From Nocardia sp. BSTN01 (GTDB taxonomy: Bacteria > Actinomycetota > Actinomycetes > Mycobacteriales > Mycobacteriaceae): DNA of 64,000 nucleotides. The stretch covers positions 303,392 through 367,391 of the forward strand of contig NZ_JADKYP010000003.1 of NCBI RefSeq assembly GCF_015354405.1, in the 5' to 3' direction. Shown here in pieces: positions 17,768-25,481 of the stretch. Below the pieces are notes generated by a model. The model did no database searches. It was not told where the DNA came from and worked only from the letters and a program-made list of their open reading frames with translations. The position numbers and the translations under genes are program-made. The stretch's first letter is position 1; each line of letters begins with the position of its first letter.

Positions 17768-18786
17768 GCGTCCGAGCATCCGAGATCGCTGCGCTGCGCG
17801 CCGCACTGCTCGCCCGGGGCTCCGTTCGCGTGGAACACACCGTACTGTGGCGACTGTGGTGTGCTGCCGCACCCAGACTCGTCGGCAGCCCGCAGCAAAC
17901 CGACGATCTGCACGAGTGCCTGCGAATACTGGCCGACGACAACATGATCGAACTACCTTCCCGGTCGTCGAGACGACCGTGGCCCAGCCATGTCACCGTT
18001 CCTGCCTGCCGCACCGCACCGAAATCCAAACCATGGGTGACGCACGCCTGGCGCGCGGAACTGGGCTGGGCCGCCTCGTTGCGCACGCTGTCGGACGAAC
18101 TCTTCTCCGACCTCGTCGCGATCAATACCTGGCTGGGGCACCACACGAACCAATCGGTCCCACTCGTCCCGGTGCGTTATCGATCCGCCGAAATCCTCGG
18201 CAGGGAAAAGAGACTCGACGAGCTCACCCGCACCACACTATTTGATTCGGGCAGGCTCACCCTGGATCTTCTGGCCTGCACACGCTACCCACCGCCCCTA
18301 CCCGCTGCGGTCGTAGGACGTGGCCCCGACATCCTCATCGTCGAGAACAGCGACACCTACTGGGTTCTCAACGAACTCCTGAGCAACGCCACGAACCACC
18401 CGATCGGCGCCATCGCCTGGGGCAGCGGACGTACGTTTCCCGCCCAGGTCGACTCGCTGCGCGTCGATGTCGCGGGCCGCGGGCCGGTCACCGGAACTGC
18501 CTGGTATTGGGGTGATTTCGATCCACACGGGATCGCGATCGCCGAAGCGGCGGCTCGCGCGTCAACCGCCGTCCCAATCAAACCTGCTACCGGGCTGTGG
18601 TCGGTCATGGCCGACCGTCCCATCCAAGACCGCGACACTGTCGACTGGTCCTACGTGAATGGCGATCGACTCCTCGGATACGAACTGTGGTCACAACTGG
18701 CCCATATCCGCTCGGCGCACGGGCGGATCGCACAAGAAGCCGTACTGGTCACCACGCTGGCGCAATGGGTGAAAGGACTGCGGTGA
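17764..18786 (+). CDS. jetD: JetD-like Toprim nuclease subunit
   Basis: 340-residue protein with the layout of JetD/MksG: an N-terminal DNA-binding arm (residues 1-120) and a C-terminal Toprim domain related to topoisomerase VI-A/Spo11. Toprim landmarks are the Glu in ILIVENSDTYW (E194), a glycine turn (AWGSGRTF) and the DxD in YWGDFDPHGIAIA (D251, D253). In characterised Wadjet systems this subunit cleaves small circular plasmids after loop extrusion by the SMC subunits. It starts at ATG 17764, overlapping the jetC stop, and is the last gene of the operon. The Toprim call is solid; calling the whole operon Wadjet is an inference from this subunit plus the SMC partner. Confidence 0.8.
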   Translation: MSVRASEIAALRAALLARGSVRVEHTVLWRLWCAAAPRLVGSPQQTDDLHECLRILADDNMIELPSRSSRRPWPSHVTVPACRTAPKSKPWVTHAWRAELGWAASLRTLSDELFSDLVAINTWLGHHTNQSVPLVPVRYRSAEILGREKRLDELTRTTLFDSGRLTLDLLACTRYPPPLPAAVVGRGPDILIVENSDTYWVLNELLSNATNHPIGAIAWGSGRTFPAQVDSLRVDVAGRGPVTGTAWYWGDFDPHGIAIAEAAARASTAVPIKPATGLWSVMADRPIQDRDTVDWSYVNGDRLLGYELWSQLAHIRSAHGRIAQEAVLVTTLAQWVKGLR

Positions 18787-18860
18787 CATCTCGCGCGTGG
18801 CGGCGCGTAGTGGTGGTCACGGCGGAAGACGCGAGAGGTGCGCTGTTACTGGTGTCGGCT

Positions 18861-19430
18861 TTACACGCCACGCATGAGCTCGACCGCTTCGGTCATGGAG
18901 TAGCGCGCTTCGAGAATCGTCAGCAATTCATCCACCGTCTGTCGCGGATTGCGGAACCGGGCACTGATCGTGGCCAGGGCGTGCACAGCGACCTCGGGGT
19001 TGGTTGCCACTGTGTCGGCGGCGAACGCGGCCGGCGTCAGGATCAGGATGTGCTGGGGAACCTTCGCGCGCGGAAAGTCCCTGATGTTGTCGGTGACAAT
19101 CGCCCCGGCTCCCCCGACCACCGCGGCCGCGACCACGTGCTCGTCGTCAGGGTCGGGCAAGCCGAAAGTACCCTCGTGAGGCTCCCAGTTCTCCACGAGG
19201 GCATCTTCGAACATCGAACGCATCTGCTCCACCAAGCGTGAAGCCCGCGCATCAGCACTGGCGCGATTCAAGCCGCGATCAACAAGTTTGGCCGCTTCGT
19301 GATACTCGAGTTCGTCGAGAATTGGTTCGGACCACAACGGCCGATACAGCGCCTCCACCGCCAGGGACAGCAGGAAGTCTCGCTGCAAGCTCGGCCATAG
19401 GACACAAGTATCGAGGACGGCAGTGAACAC
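18861..19430 (-). CDS. PIN-domain ribonuclease toxin (VapC-like)
   Basis: 189-residue PIN-domain protein, probably a Mg-dependent RNase toxin. Acidic residues of the active site are visible in VLDTCVLWP (Asp near residue 7), ILDELEYHE, DPDDEHVVAAAVVGG and VTDNIRDFP. It starts at a GTG at 19430, 12 bases downstream of the antitoxin stop, so the pair is an operon with the antitoxin first. The C-terminal 50 residues (VHALATISARFRNPRQTVDELL) extend past the PIN core. It is convergent with jetD, with only 74 bases between. In an island it may act as an addiction module or as a second defence layer. Confidence 0.85.
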   Translation of the reverse strand: MFTAVLDTCVLWPSLQRDFLLSLAVEALYRPLWSEPILDELEYHEAAKLVDRGLNRASADARASRLVEQMRSMFEDALVENWEPHEGTFGLPDPDDEHVVAAAVVGGAGAIVTDNIRDFPRAKVPQHILILTPAAFAADTVATNPEVAVHALATISARFRNPRQTVDELLTILEARYSMTEAVELMRGV

Positions 19431-19442
19431 GCGACGATTGTG

Positions 19443-19970
19443 TCAGCTCTTGGCTTTTCGACGCGCCGCCACCGTCCGGCGAGCATCCCGCAGACGCCGG
19501 CGCACTACTTCGGGATCCTCGGTGTCGTCGATTTCGACACCGGTCGCGGCCAGAACCTCGTACTGGGCTTCCTTACGTGCCTGTTGATAGATCAGAACAT
19601 CACGCAGTCGCAGGCGCCGCCGGGAGCTCACCCGCTCCGCGGGCAGCTCACCATTCTCGATCAGCTTGACCACGGTCGGGCGGGAGACGCCTAGGATATC
19701 GGCGGCCTGCTGGGTGGTGAGGCTCATGCTGTGCGGAGCGACCGTGACCGCCTTTCCCGCCTGCAAGGCCGCCACGACCTGCACCAACACCTCGTGTATC
19801 TCACGCGGTAGTTCGATGCGCTGTCCACCGCTCGTGCCGACCAATGCGTAGCTCGGCTCGGCTCGAGCACCCCGCCGCCGCTCATGGGCGGTCAGGAAAT
19901 CCAGTACCGGAGCCAGCTGATCCGGTTGCTGCGGCAGATAGGTCCGCTCTTCGATCGCCATCGCGGTCAT
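19443..19970 (-). CDS. excisionase-type HTH antitoxin
   Basis: 175-residue DNA-binding protein. The central region SLTTQQAADILGVSRPTVVKLIENGELP is an excisionase/MerR-type winged helix-turn-helix (about residues 81-110), followed by RRLRLRDVLIYQQARKE. The C-terminus (RRRLRDARRTVAARRKAKS) is very basic. Genes with this HTH directly upstream of a PIN protein are known toxin-antitoxin pairs, and the HTH would let the antitoxin repress its own operon. ATG at 19970 was chosen because GGAGGAG lies five bases before it; the GTG further upstream sits inside that ribosome site. Confidence 0.82.
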   Translation of the reverse strand: MTAMAIEERTYLPQQPDQLAPVLDFLTAHERRRGARAEPSYALVGTSGGQRIELPREIHEVLVQVVAALQAGKAVTVAPHSMSLTTQQAADILGVSRPTVVKLIENGELPAERVSSRRRLRLRDVLIYQQARKEAQYEVLAATGVEIDDTEDPEVVRRRLRDARRTVAARRKAKS

Positions 19971-20397
19971 TGCCACTCCTCCAGCTCAGTGGAACGAAAA
20001 ATAAGCAACCTGTTTCGAATCTTTCGCTCTTCAGCATCGCAGCCGCAGCAGGATTTGACAACACCGAGCTGGTGTGGAAGCTGACACGCGTCGACGCCAT
20101 CCGCGCTCACCAGGCGAAATACGGTGCTGACAGCGACAGGCGGTTCCGGTATCGCCGGAGTGGCGCTCGGCTACGCCAGGCCCCCGACAGATCGCGGAAC
20201 CGGGCGGTGAGCAGGGTCCTAGCACATGGAGGACCCAGACTCGACCCAGCCCGGAACTATCCCAAATTTTCAGGAACACTTCGTGCGATCGTCCGTGCGC
20301 CAGCATGCAGGGTGCAAAGGAACAACCAGCACGTTACTCGACCCCCGAACCCCACACCGTGCGCCAATATCTGCGCACCACAAGCCAATTGACTGGA
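19971..20397. other. non-coding end of the island
   Basis: No ORF here looks real. It holds the promoter side of the antitoxin operon and about 350 bases of filler before the att repeat. A short open stretch on the plus strand (TELVWKLTRVDAIRAHQ) may be a fragment of a lost gene, but I cannot assign it. Confidence 0.5.
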
Positions 20398-20441
20398 ACT
20401 CTTAATCAGCGGGTTCGGGGTTCGAGTCCCTGATGGCGCAC
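20398..20441 (+). repeat. att direct repeat, distal copy (partial tRNA-Lys)
   Basis: Second copy of the 44-bp repeat at 10413-10456: the 3' part of tRNA-Lys from the anticodon arm to the acceptor end, without the 5' half. It cannot make a functional tRNA and marks the far boundary of the island, 9,985 bp from the first copy. Confidence 0.93.
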
Positions 20442-20458
20442 TTAAATTACCAGGTCAG

Positions 20459-20483
20459 AACCGGCATCCAGGCCGGTTTTTTT
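20459..20483 (+). terminator. intrinsic terminator, probable original tRNA-Lys terminator
   Basis: AACCGGC (20459-20465) pairs with GCCGGTT (20472-20478) around ATCCAG, followed by a run of T. It is the only classical T-tract terminator I found in the window and lies 18 bases after the partial tRNA, where the tRNA-Lys terminator would have been before island insertion. Confidence 0.88.
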
Positions 20484-20491
20484 CTCGCCCC

Positions 20492-20523
20492 AGCGGCCCA
20501 GCGGCCCAGCGGCCCAGCGGCCC
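20492..20523 (+). repeat. four tandem copies of an 8-bp unit
   Basis: AGCGGCCC is repeated four times without change, with partial units on both sides. It lies just beyond the terminator, in a stretch (20484-20930) with no believable gene. Repeat number may vary between strains. Confidence 0.9.
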
Positions 20524-20934
20524 AGACCAAAAATACGCCAAGAATTCAGGGTCAAACTTTCCGTCAGCGGGCCTGGCCCAGGCCCCCACCGAGGCCAACC
20601 CGACCAGAGTCGCGCGAGTGCGCGACCCTCGTCAACATCACCGCTCCGGCGGCCTCGAGGCCCCATCACCTCGGCGATCCGATCCCCCCGGGGTTTCGAA
20701 AAGCTCAGCCGGTCAATGGTTTCGGTCCGAGTTCCCAGCCTTGCAACGCTTTCTCGGACACGTCGGGTTCAGTGATCAGGCGCGCATGGCTCCGTCGGAT
20801 CGAGGGCCGAATCGCGGCGGAGCCGACCCGGATGCCGTCGCACCCGGTTACAGGTTTCCCCCCAGAGGATCCAGACCCCGCAGCCACGGGGCAGGGCATC
20901 GAAGTGCTCGAACCGAAAACTGCACCAGCCCGAG

Positions 20935-20969
20935 TTCTATGCAAAAGACTGAAGCTGTGCATAAAATGT
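20935..20969 (+). promoter_or_regulatory. putative GntR operator upstream of the cupin operon
   Basis: Two TGCA cores (20940-20943 and 20958-20961) 18 bp apart, with flanks TATGCA and TGCATA forming a dyad. The right half TGTGCATAAAATGT differs by one base from 27985-27998. It lies about 45 bp before the cupin start codon. The three bases upstream of each core are AT-rich compared with the surrounding DNA. Likely bound by the GntR/FCD regulator encoded at 22768. Confidence 0.6.
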
Positions 20970-21013
20970 CTGTGATGGGCGCCACTGTGGGGCGCGAGAA
21001 GGGTAGGTACGGG

Positions 21014-21538
21014 ATGGTTCGCCGGATAGTAACGAGCGTCGACAGCGCAGGACGGTCGGTGATCGAGGACGACGCACAGTCGACCGCGGTGAAGTACAAA
21101 TACACGCGAGGCTTCGAAAGCTCAGTGGTCTGGACAACCGCCGCACCTCCGACCCCACGCGGCATGGAAGCCGCGGCACGCCCTGTCAGCTTCGTTCCGG
21201 GTCCGGGTGAATCGGTTGCGATGACCGTCACCTTTCCGCCCGACAGCGTGTTCACCGCCGCCGATTTCGATCCTGCAGCCGCGGCTGCGGAGAACATGGA
21301 GAACACGCCCGGACTGGCGGAACTCTTCGAACCCGACGCTCCCGGCATGCATACGACGCCTACTGTCGATTACGTCGTAATCCTCAGCGGCACTGCGGTT
21401 CTCGAGCTCGACAACGGCGTGTCGACCGAGCTGCACACCGGTGATGTCGTCGTCCAGAACGGGACCCGCCACGCCTGGCGAGTGCCGGGCGACGACCCCG
21501 CGACGATCTTCGTCGTACTCATCGGACAAGCCCGCTGA
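21014..21538 (+). CDS. cupin-domain protein
   Basis: 174-residue single-cupin protein, first gene of the catabolic region. The beta-barrel signature is VDYVVILSGTAVLELDNG followed by LHTGDVVVQNGTRHAWR (about residues 125-160), which supplies the usual His ligands for a metal. The N-terminal part (VRRIVTSVDSAGRSVIEDD) is typical of cupins found in aromatic-degradation clusters. ATG at 21014 is chosen because AAGGGTAGG precedes it; earlier ATGs lie next to the putative operator. The alcohol dehydrogenase follows within a few tens of bases, so they form an operon. The substrate is unknown; it might be an isomerase, a dioxygenase or a sensor. Confidence 0.85.
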   Translation: MVRRIVTSVDSAGRSVIEDDAQSTAVKYKYTRGFESSVVWTTAAPPTPRGMEAAARPVSFVPGPGESVAMTVTFPPDSVFTAADFDPAAAAAENMENTPGLAELFEPDAPGMHTTPTVDYVVILSGTAVLELDNGVSTELHTGDVVVQNGTRHAWRVPGDDPATIFVVLIGQAR

Positions 21539-21576
21539 ACATGCTTGCACCAAGCCATAACACGAAAGTCTCGACA

Positions 21577-22692
21577 ATGCCCGACACCATGCTTGCTGCC
21601 CGGATGCACCACGTCGCCGAGGAGATGCGCCTCGAACAGGTCCCGCGGCCGCGACCCGGACGCGGCGAGGTCACGGTCCGCGTCCATGCGGTCAACATCG
21701 TCCCCAACCTGGGCAATATTCTGAAGAATTGGACCACCTGGTTCCCCGAGGATCCGCTGCCCACCTTGCCCGCCACCTTCGGGCTCGACCCGGCCGGCGT
21801 GATCGACGAAGTCGGTGAAGACGTCATCGAATGGGAGGTCGGGGACCGAGTGTATGTCAACCCCGGCCGCTACTGTCTGTCCTGCGAGGCCTGCCGCGAC
21901 GGAGATCTCATCAACTGTTCCAGCTACGCGTTCGCCGGATATTTCGGCTTCTCCCCCACGTCGGTGCACCTACTCGATCGCTATCCGGGTGGGCTCGCCG
22001 AACACATGCTGGCCCCCGCATACGCACTGGTGCGGCTGCCCGACAATCTCGACTTCAACACAGCCGCACGCTTCGGTTACCTGGGCACCATGTACTCAGC
22101 GCTGAAGAAAGCGGGTGCGGGCCCCGGTCGCAGCATTCTCGTCAACGGAATCAGCGGCACTCTGGGAGTGAGTGCCGCGCTCCTGGCGCCGGCGATGGGA
22201 TTGACCACGCTGTACGGCACGGCTCGCAACCGGGAACTCCTCGACGCCGTCGCCGAGCTGGTGCCCGGTCGCCTGCGGACGCACTCGCTGCTCGATGGCC
22301 CGGTCGATGCCTGGATCAAAGACCAGACCAATGGACGCGGCGTCGACATCTATGTCGACGCACTGGGGCCGGGAGCCGAGCATGAAACCTTCCGAGAGGG
22401 AATGCGCTCGCTGCGCCGCGGCGGCACCTGCGTCAACATCGGCGCGATGATGGGCGACCTGCCGATCGACATTCACCGAATGATGGATCAGCAGCTCAGC
22501 ATCGTCGGCTCGGCGTGGTCGACGGCCAGGGAATGTCAGGAGCTGGCCGATATGGTCGCGGCCGGCACGTTGGATCTGTCCCCTCTCGAGCACCGCGTCT
22601 ACCCGCTGACCGAAGTGAACAGCGCGATCAACGGCATCGGGGACCGCAACGGCGGATTCAGCAACTTTATCGTCTCGCCCATCGCCCGATGA
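21577..22692 (+). CDS. zinc-type alcohol dehydrogenase (MDR family)
   Basis: 371-residue medium-chain dehydrogenase. GroES-like domain: LEQVPRPRPGRGEVTVRVHAVN, then a catalytic-zinc-like region FGLDPAGVIDEVGEDV. A structural-zinc-like cluster is CLSCEACRDGDLINC. The Rossmann part has ILVNGISGTLGVSAALLAPA. Enzymes of this shape oxidise an alcohol to an aldehyde or reduce an enone with NAD(P)H. The start is uncertain: ATG at 21541 directly follows the cupin stop, but the family usually begins near LAARMHHV, so ATG at 21577 is given. Co-transcribed with the cupin gene and ends 75 bases before gntR. Confidence 0.85.
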   Translation: MPDTMLAARMHHVAEEMRLEQVPRPRPGRGEVTVRVHAVNIVPNLGNILKNWTTWFPEDPLPTLPATFGLDPAGVIDEVGEDVIEWEVGDRVYVNPGRYCLSCEACRDGDLINCSSYAFAGYFGFSPTSVHLLDRYPGGLAEHMLAPAYALVRLPDNLDFNTAARFGYLGTMYSALKKAGAGPGRSILVNGISGTLGVSAALLAPAMGLTTLYGTARNRELLDAVAELVPGRLRTHSLLDGPVDAWIKDQTNGRGVDIYVDALGPGAEHETFREGMRSLRRGGTCVNIGAMMGDLPIDIHRMMDQQLSIVGSAWSTARECQELADMVAAGTLDLSPLEHRVYPLTEVNSAINGIGDRNGGFSNFIVSPIAR

Positions 22693-22745
22693 CGGCCCTC
22701 GACGAGGGGTTTCCCGCATGAAGTTCACAAACTGCGAGAATGGCC

Positions 22746-22763
22746 AAATTATGCATAGAATTG
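22746..22763 (+). promoter_or_regulatory. putative GntR auto-operator
   Basis: AATTATGCATAGAATT contains an ATGCAT core with AATT flanks and ends five bases before the gntR start codon. It resembles half of the dyads at 20935 and 27968. With no ribosome site between it and ATG 22768, transcription may start at or near the start codon (leaderless), with the site giving autorepression. Confidence 0.5.
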
Positions 22764-22767
22764 CTCT

Positions 22768-23448
22768 ATGACCACCGTGCCCGCGCCACCACCCCTCGTC
22801 GAGCAGACCGTCTCTCGACTGCGGCAGGCTCTGCTCTCGAACGTGCATCGTCCTGGCGACAAGCTCAAAGTCGATCATCTACGCGAACAGTACGGTTGCT
22901 CCAGCAGCCCCCTGCGCGAAGCTCTGAACCGCCTGACATACGAAGGGCTGGTCATCGCCGACGAGCGGCGTGGCTTCCGGGTTGCCCCGATCTCGGTCGA
23001 TGATTTCAACGACATCACGCGCCTTCGCCTGACTCTCGATATCCAGGCGCTCGAGGAGTCCATCGCAATCGGCGACGACGATTGGGAGGCTCGGGCAGTC
23101 GCGTCGTTCTACCGGCTGCAGAAGGTCGAGGACCGCCTGCCCGACGGCCCGACGGTCCTCAACAGCGAATGGGCGCAGTTGCACAAGGACTTTCACATGA
23201 CCCTGCTCTCGGCGAGCACCTCACCGCGGCTGTTGCAGACCTGCTCGAGTCTCTTCGATCAGGCCGAGCGGTACCGGCGATTCTCCGCCGCACATCGCGT
23301 TCAGCCGCGTTCGAAATCGGGTGAGCACGAGGCGATCCTCAACGCGACGATCGGACGCAACAGGGCCGAGGCCACTGCCTTGCTCACCGGTCACATCACC
23401 CGGACACAGCAGGACATCGCGATGATCGTGCCGTTGCTCATGGAGTGA
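22768..23448 (+). CDS. GntR-family regulator, FCD subfamily
   Basis: 226-residue repressor. The N-terminal winged helix (VEQTVSRLRQALLSNVHRPG, then LREQYGCSSSPLREALNRL and DERRGFRVAPI) is the GntR DNA-binding domain. The C-terminal FCD domain has the helical His/Asp metal or ligand-site pattern: RLRLTLDIQALEESI, WAQLHKDFHMTLL, SGEHEAILNA and LLTGHI. It probably controls the surrounding catabolic genes in response to a carboxylate intermediate. Start at ATG 22768, without a recognisable ribosome site and right after the TGCAT site. Confidence 0.93.
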   Translation: MTTVPAPPPLVEQTVSRLRQALLSNVHRPGDKLKVDHLREQYGCSSSPLREALNRLTYEGLVIADERRGFRVAPISVDDFNDITRLRLTLDIQALEESIAIGDDDWEARAVASFYRLQKVEDRLPDGPTVLNSEWAQLHKDFHMTLLSASTSPRLLQTCSSLFDQAERYRRFSAAHRVQPRSKSGEHEAILNATIGRNRAEATALLTGHITRTQQDIAMIVPLLME

Positions 23449-23470
23449 AACAGCTGCTCTGGTTGCGCGC

Positions 23471-23512
23471 GAACCGCGCAGTCCCGATGGCACCATCGGG
23501 ACTGCGCGGTTC
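23471..23512. terminator. 20-bp bidirectional hairpin terminator
   Basis: 23471-23490 (GAACCGCGCAGTCCCGATGG) pairs perfectly with 23493-23512. It separates gntR from the convergent DoxX gene and overlaps the DoxX stop codon by two bases. Confidence 0.9.
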
Positions 23513-24035
23513 ATTCGTTATCGCCACGGGCCGACCACAGCAGCGGCGGCAGCGCAGCAACGACCGCAGCCGCCAGAACGATGCCGCCGATAGCCGCGCC
23601 CCACCGCGCGGAGTTGTGCCACGGCGCGCCGAGGGTGGCATCGAGAGAGAAACGTCCCGGGCCGCTGAATCCCACGACGATCAACACTATCGCGAGCACG
23701 AACGGGTACTCACCCCCGCCGGCGGAGTTCCAGAATGCCTTCGACCGTAGCGATAGCGCCCCACCGGCGACCAGCATCGTACCGGCCCCTATCGCCGCGC
23801 CCAACTGCGTGACCAAGCCGATGCCAACCGATACCGCCGCCGCCGATTCGGCCGTCGCGGCGATCACCGCCATCGGCTTACCCGGCCGTTGGCCCAGTTT
23901 CTCGAGCAGAACGCCGGAACCCGCGAGCCCGGCACCGGAAAACCAGCCGAACAGCTTCTGCGTCGCATGCGCGGCGAACACGAAGGCCAGCATCACGCGA
24001 AGCAGCAACAATGCCAGATCGAGCGAATCAGTCAT
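23511..24035 (-). CDS. DoxX-family membrane protein
   Basis: 174-residue integral membrane protein with four hydrophobic segments: LALLLLRVMLAFVFAAHA, the region around AVSVGIGLVTQLGAAIGAG, YPFVLAIVLIVVGF and IGGIVLAAAVVAALPPLL. The motif HATQKLFGWF at the end of the first segment is typical of the DoxX/DoxD family. Roles suggested for the family include redox or thiosulfate metabolism at the membrane. It is the last gene of the minus-strand catabolic operon, 15 bases after the aldehyde dehydrogenase; its link to that pathway is unknown. Confidence 0.9.
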   Translation of the reverse strand: MTDSLDLALLLLRVMLAFVFAAHATQKLFGWFSGAGLAGSGVLLEKLGQRPGKPMAVIAATAESAAAVSVGIGLVTQLGAAIGAGTMLVAGGALSLRSKAFWNSAGGGEYPFVLAIVLIVVGFSGPGRFSLDATLGAPWHNSARWGAAIGGIVLAAAVVAALPPLLWSARGDNE

Positions 24036-24050
24036 CGAAGCACTTCCTGA

Positions 24051-25481
24051 TCAGCCGCGGACGTAACAGGTCTTAGTGGTGGTGTAGAAGTCGCGCGCAT
24101 CCCGCCCCTGTTCCCGCGGTCCGAACGAGGAGCCACGTCGTCCGCCGAACGGCACGTGATAGTCGACGCCTGCCGTCGGGAGGTTGACCATGACCATGCC
24201 GGCGGTCGATTCCCGCCGAAATCGGCCCGCAGCGGCCAGGGACTGCGTGTAAATGCCTGCGGTCAAACCGAATTCGGTGTCGTTGGCGACACTGATGGCT
24301 TCATCCAGGTCGGCGACTCTGATCACCGATGCCACCGGTCCGAACACTTCCTCGCGGTTGATGGTCTGGTGGTTGTGAGTCCCGGTCAGCAGGGCCGGTG
24401 ACAGGTAATGGCCGGGTGTTGCTCGTTCCAGCAACTCTCCGCCCGACAACTCCGCGCCCTGCGACACGGCCACCTTGATATAGCGAAGGTCCTGTGCGAG
24501 TTGGCTTTCGTCCACGACCGGCCCCATAGTCGTAGCGCGATGGCGGGCGTCGCCGACGACCACGTCGCGGAGGGCATCGCGCATGCGATCGATGAAATGA
24601 TCATGGATCGCATCCACGACGATCAGCCGCGACGACGCGGTACACCGCTGGCCCGTCGAACCGAACGCGCCTTCGACTGCCCCTGCCACTGCCGCATCCA
24701 GGTCGGCATCGCCGAGGACCACCAGTGGATTCTTGCCGCCCATCTCCAATTGCACGCGCGCACTGTGGGATTGGGCCGATGCCAGTACTCGTTCACCGGT
24801 CGTCGCCGATCCGGTGAACGACACCGCGTTGACCCGGCGGTCACCGGTCAGCACGTCACCGATTTCGCGACCGGCCCCCATCACCAGGTTCAGCACGCCT
24901 TCCGGCAGCCCGGCGTCGAGGAGGATGTTCACCAGATGCCACGCCGAGGCCGGCACCAGATCGGCCGGTTTGAAGACGACCGCATTACCGTGCGCGAGCG
25001 CCGGCGCGATCTTCCACGCGGGGATGGCGAGCGGAAAGTTCCACGGCGTGATCACGGTGACCACACCCACCGGCTCTCGTCCGATCAGGACTTCGACACC
25101 TGGGCGCACCGAATCCAGGAACTCGCCGGGATTTCGAACCGCCTCTCCCGCATGGAATATGAAGATCTGCCCGGCGCGGTGTACCTCACCCAGGCTTTCA
25201 GCCAGTGTCTTGCCCTCCTCGCGGGCAAGAATGTCGGCCAACTCGTCGGCGCGGGCGATCAGTTCATGGCCGGCCCGGTCGAGGATTTCCGCGCGGGCCG
25301 CACCGGGTAGCGCGGCCCAGCCGGGCTGTGCGGAGGTCGCCGCGGCGATCGCCTGCTCGGCCTGCTGCGCGTCGGCGCGAGCGAACTCGCCGATCACGTC
25401 TCCCAGATCCGACGGGTTGACATCGACCGACGCCGTGGATCCGGAGAGCCATTGTCCGCCAATGTAATTCCTGTGCATCAT
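24051..25481 (-). CDS. NAD(P)-dependent aldehyde dehydrogenase
   Basis: 476-residue aldehyde dehydrogenase, close to alpha-ketoglutaric and succinate/glutarate semialdehyde dehydrogenases. Landmarks are ITPWNFPLAIPAWKIAPAL (the Asn that holds the oxyanion), FKPADLVPASA, the Rossmann-like SFTGSATTGERV, the general base in QLEMGGKNPLVV, the catalytic Cys in STGQRCTASSR and EEVFGPVASV. It starts at ATG overlapping the stop of the CoA-transferase. Placed between that CoA-transferase and DoxX, it could supply glutarate from glutarate semialdehyde; this is inference from the operon. Confidence 0.92.
   Translation of the reverse strand: MMHRNYIGGQWLSGSTASVDVNPSDLGDVIGEFARADAQQAEQAIAAATSAQPGWAALPGAARAEILDRAGHELIARADELADILAREEGKTLAESLGEVHRAGQIFIFHAGEAVRNPGEFLDSVRPGVEVLIGREPVGVVTVITPWNFPLAIPAWKIAPALAHGNAVVFKPADLVPASAWHLVNILLDAGLPEGVLNLVMGAGREIGDVLTGDRRVNAVSFTGSATTGERVLASAQSHSARVQLEMGGKNPLVVLGDADLDAAVAGAVEGAFGSTGQRCTASSRLIVVDAIHDHFIDRMRDALRDVVVGDARHRATTMGPVVDESQLAQDLRYIKVAVSQGAELSGGELLERATPGHYLSPALLTGTHNHQTINREEVFGPVASVIRVADLDEAISVANDTEFGLTAGIYTQSLAAAGRFRRESTAGMVMVNLPTAGVDYHVPFGGRRGSSFGPREQGRDARDFYTTTKTCYVRG

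Noticed and set aside
20492-20523. Possible CRISPR repeat
   Set aside because: The unit is only 8 bp and there are no spacers; it is a simple tandem repeat. No CRISPR array or cas gene was seen in the window.
20618-21013. N-terminal extension of the cupin frame back to 20618
   Set aside because: It would run through the putative operator and has no ribosome site or conserved sequence; ATG 21014 has a good site.
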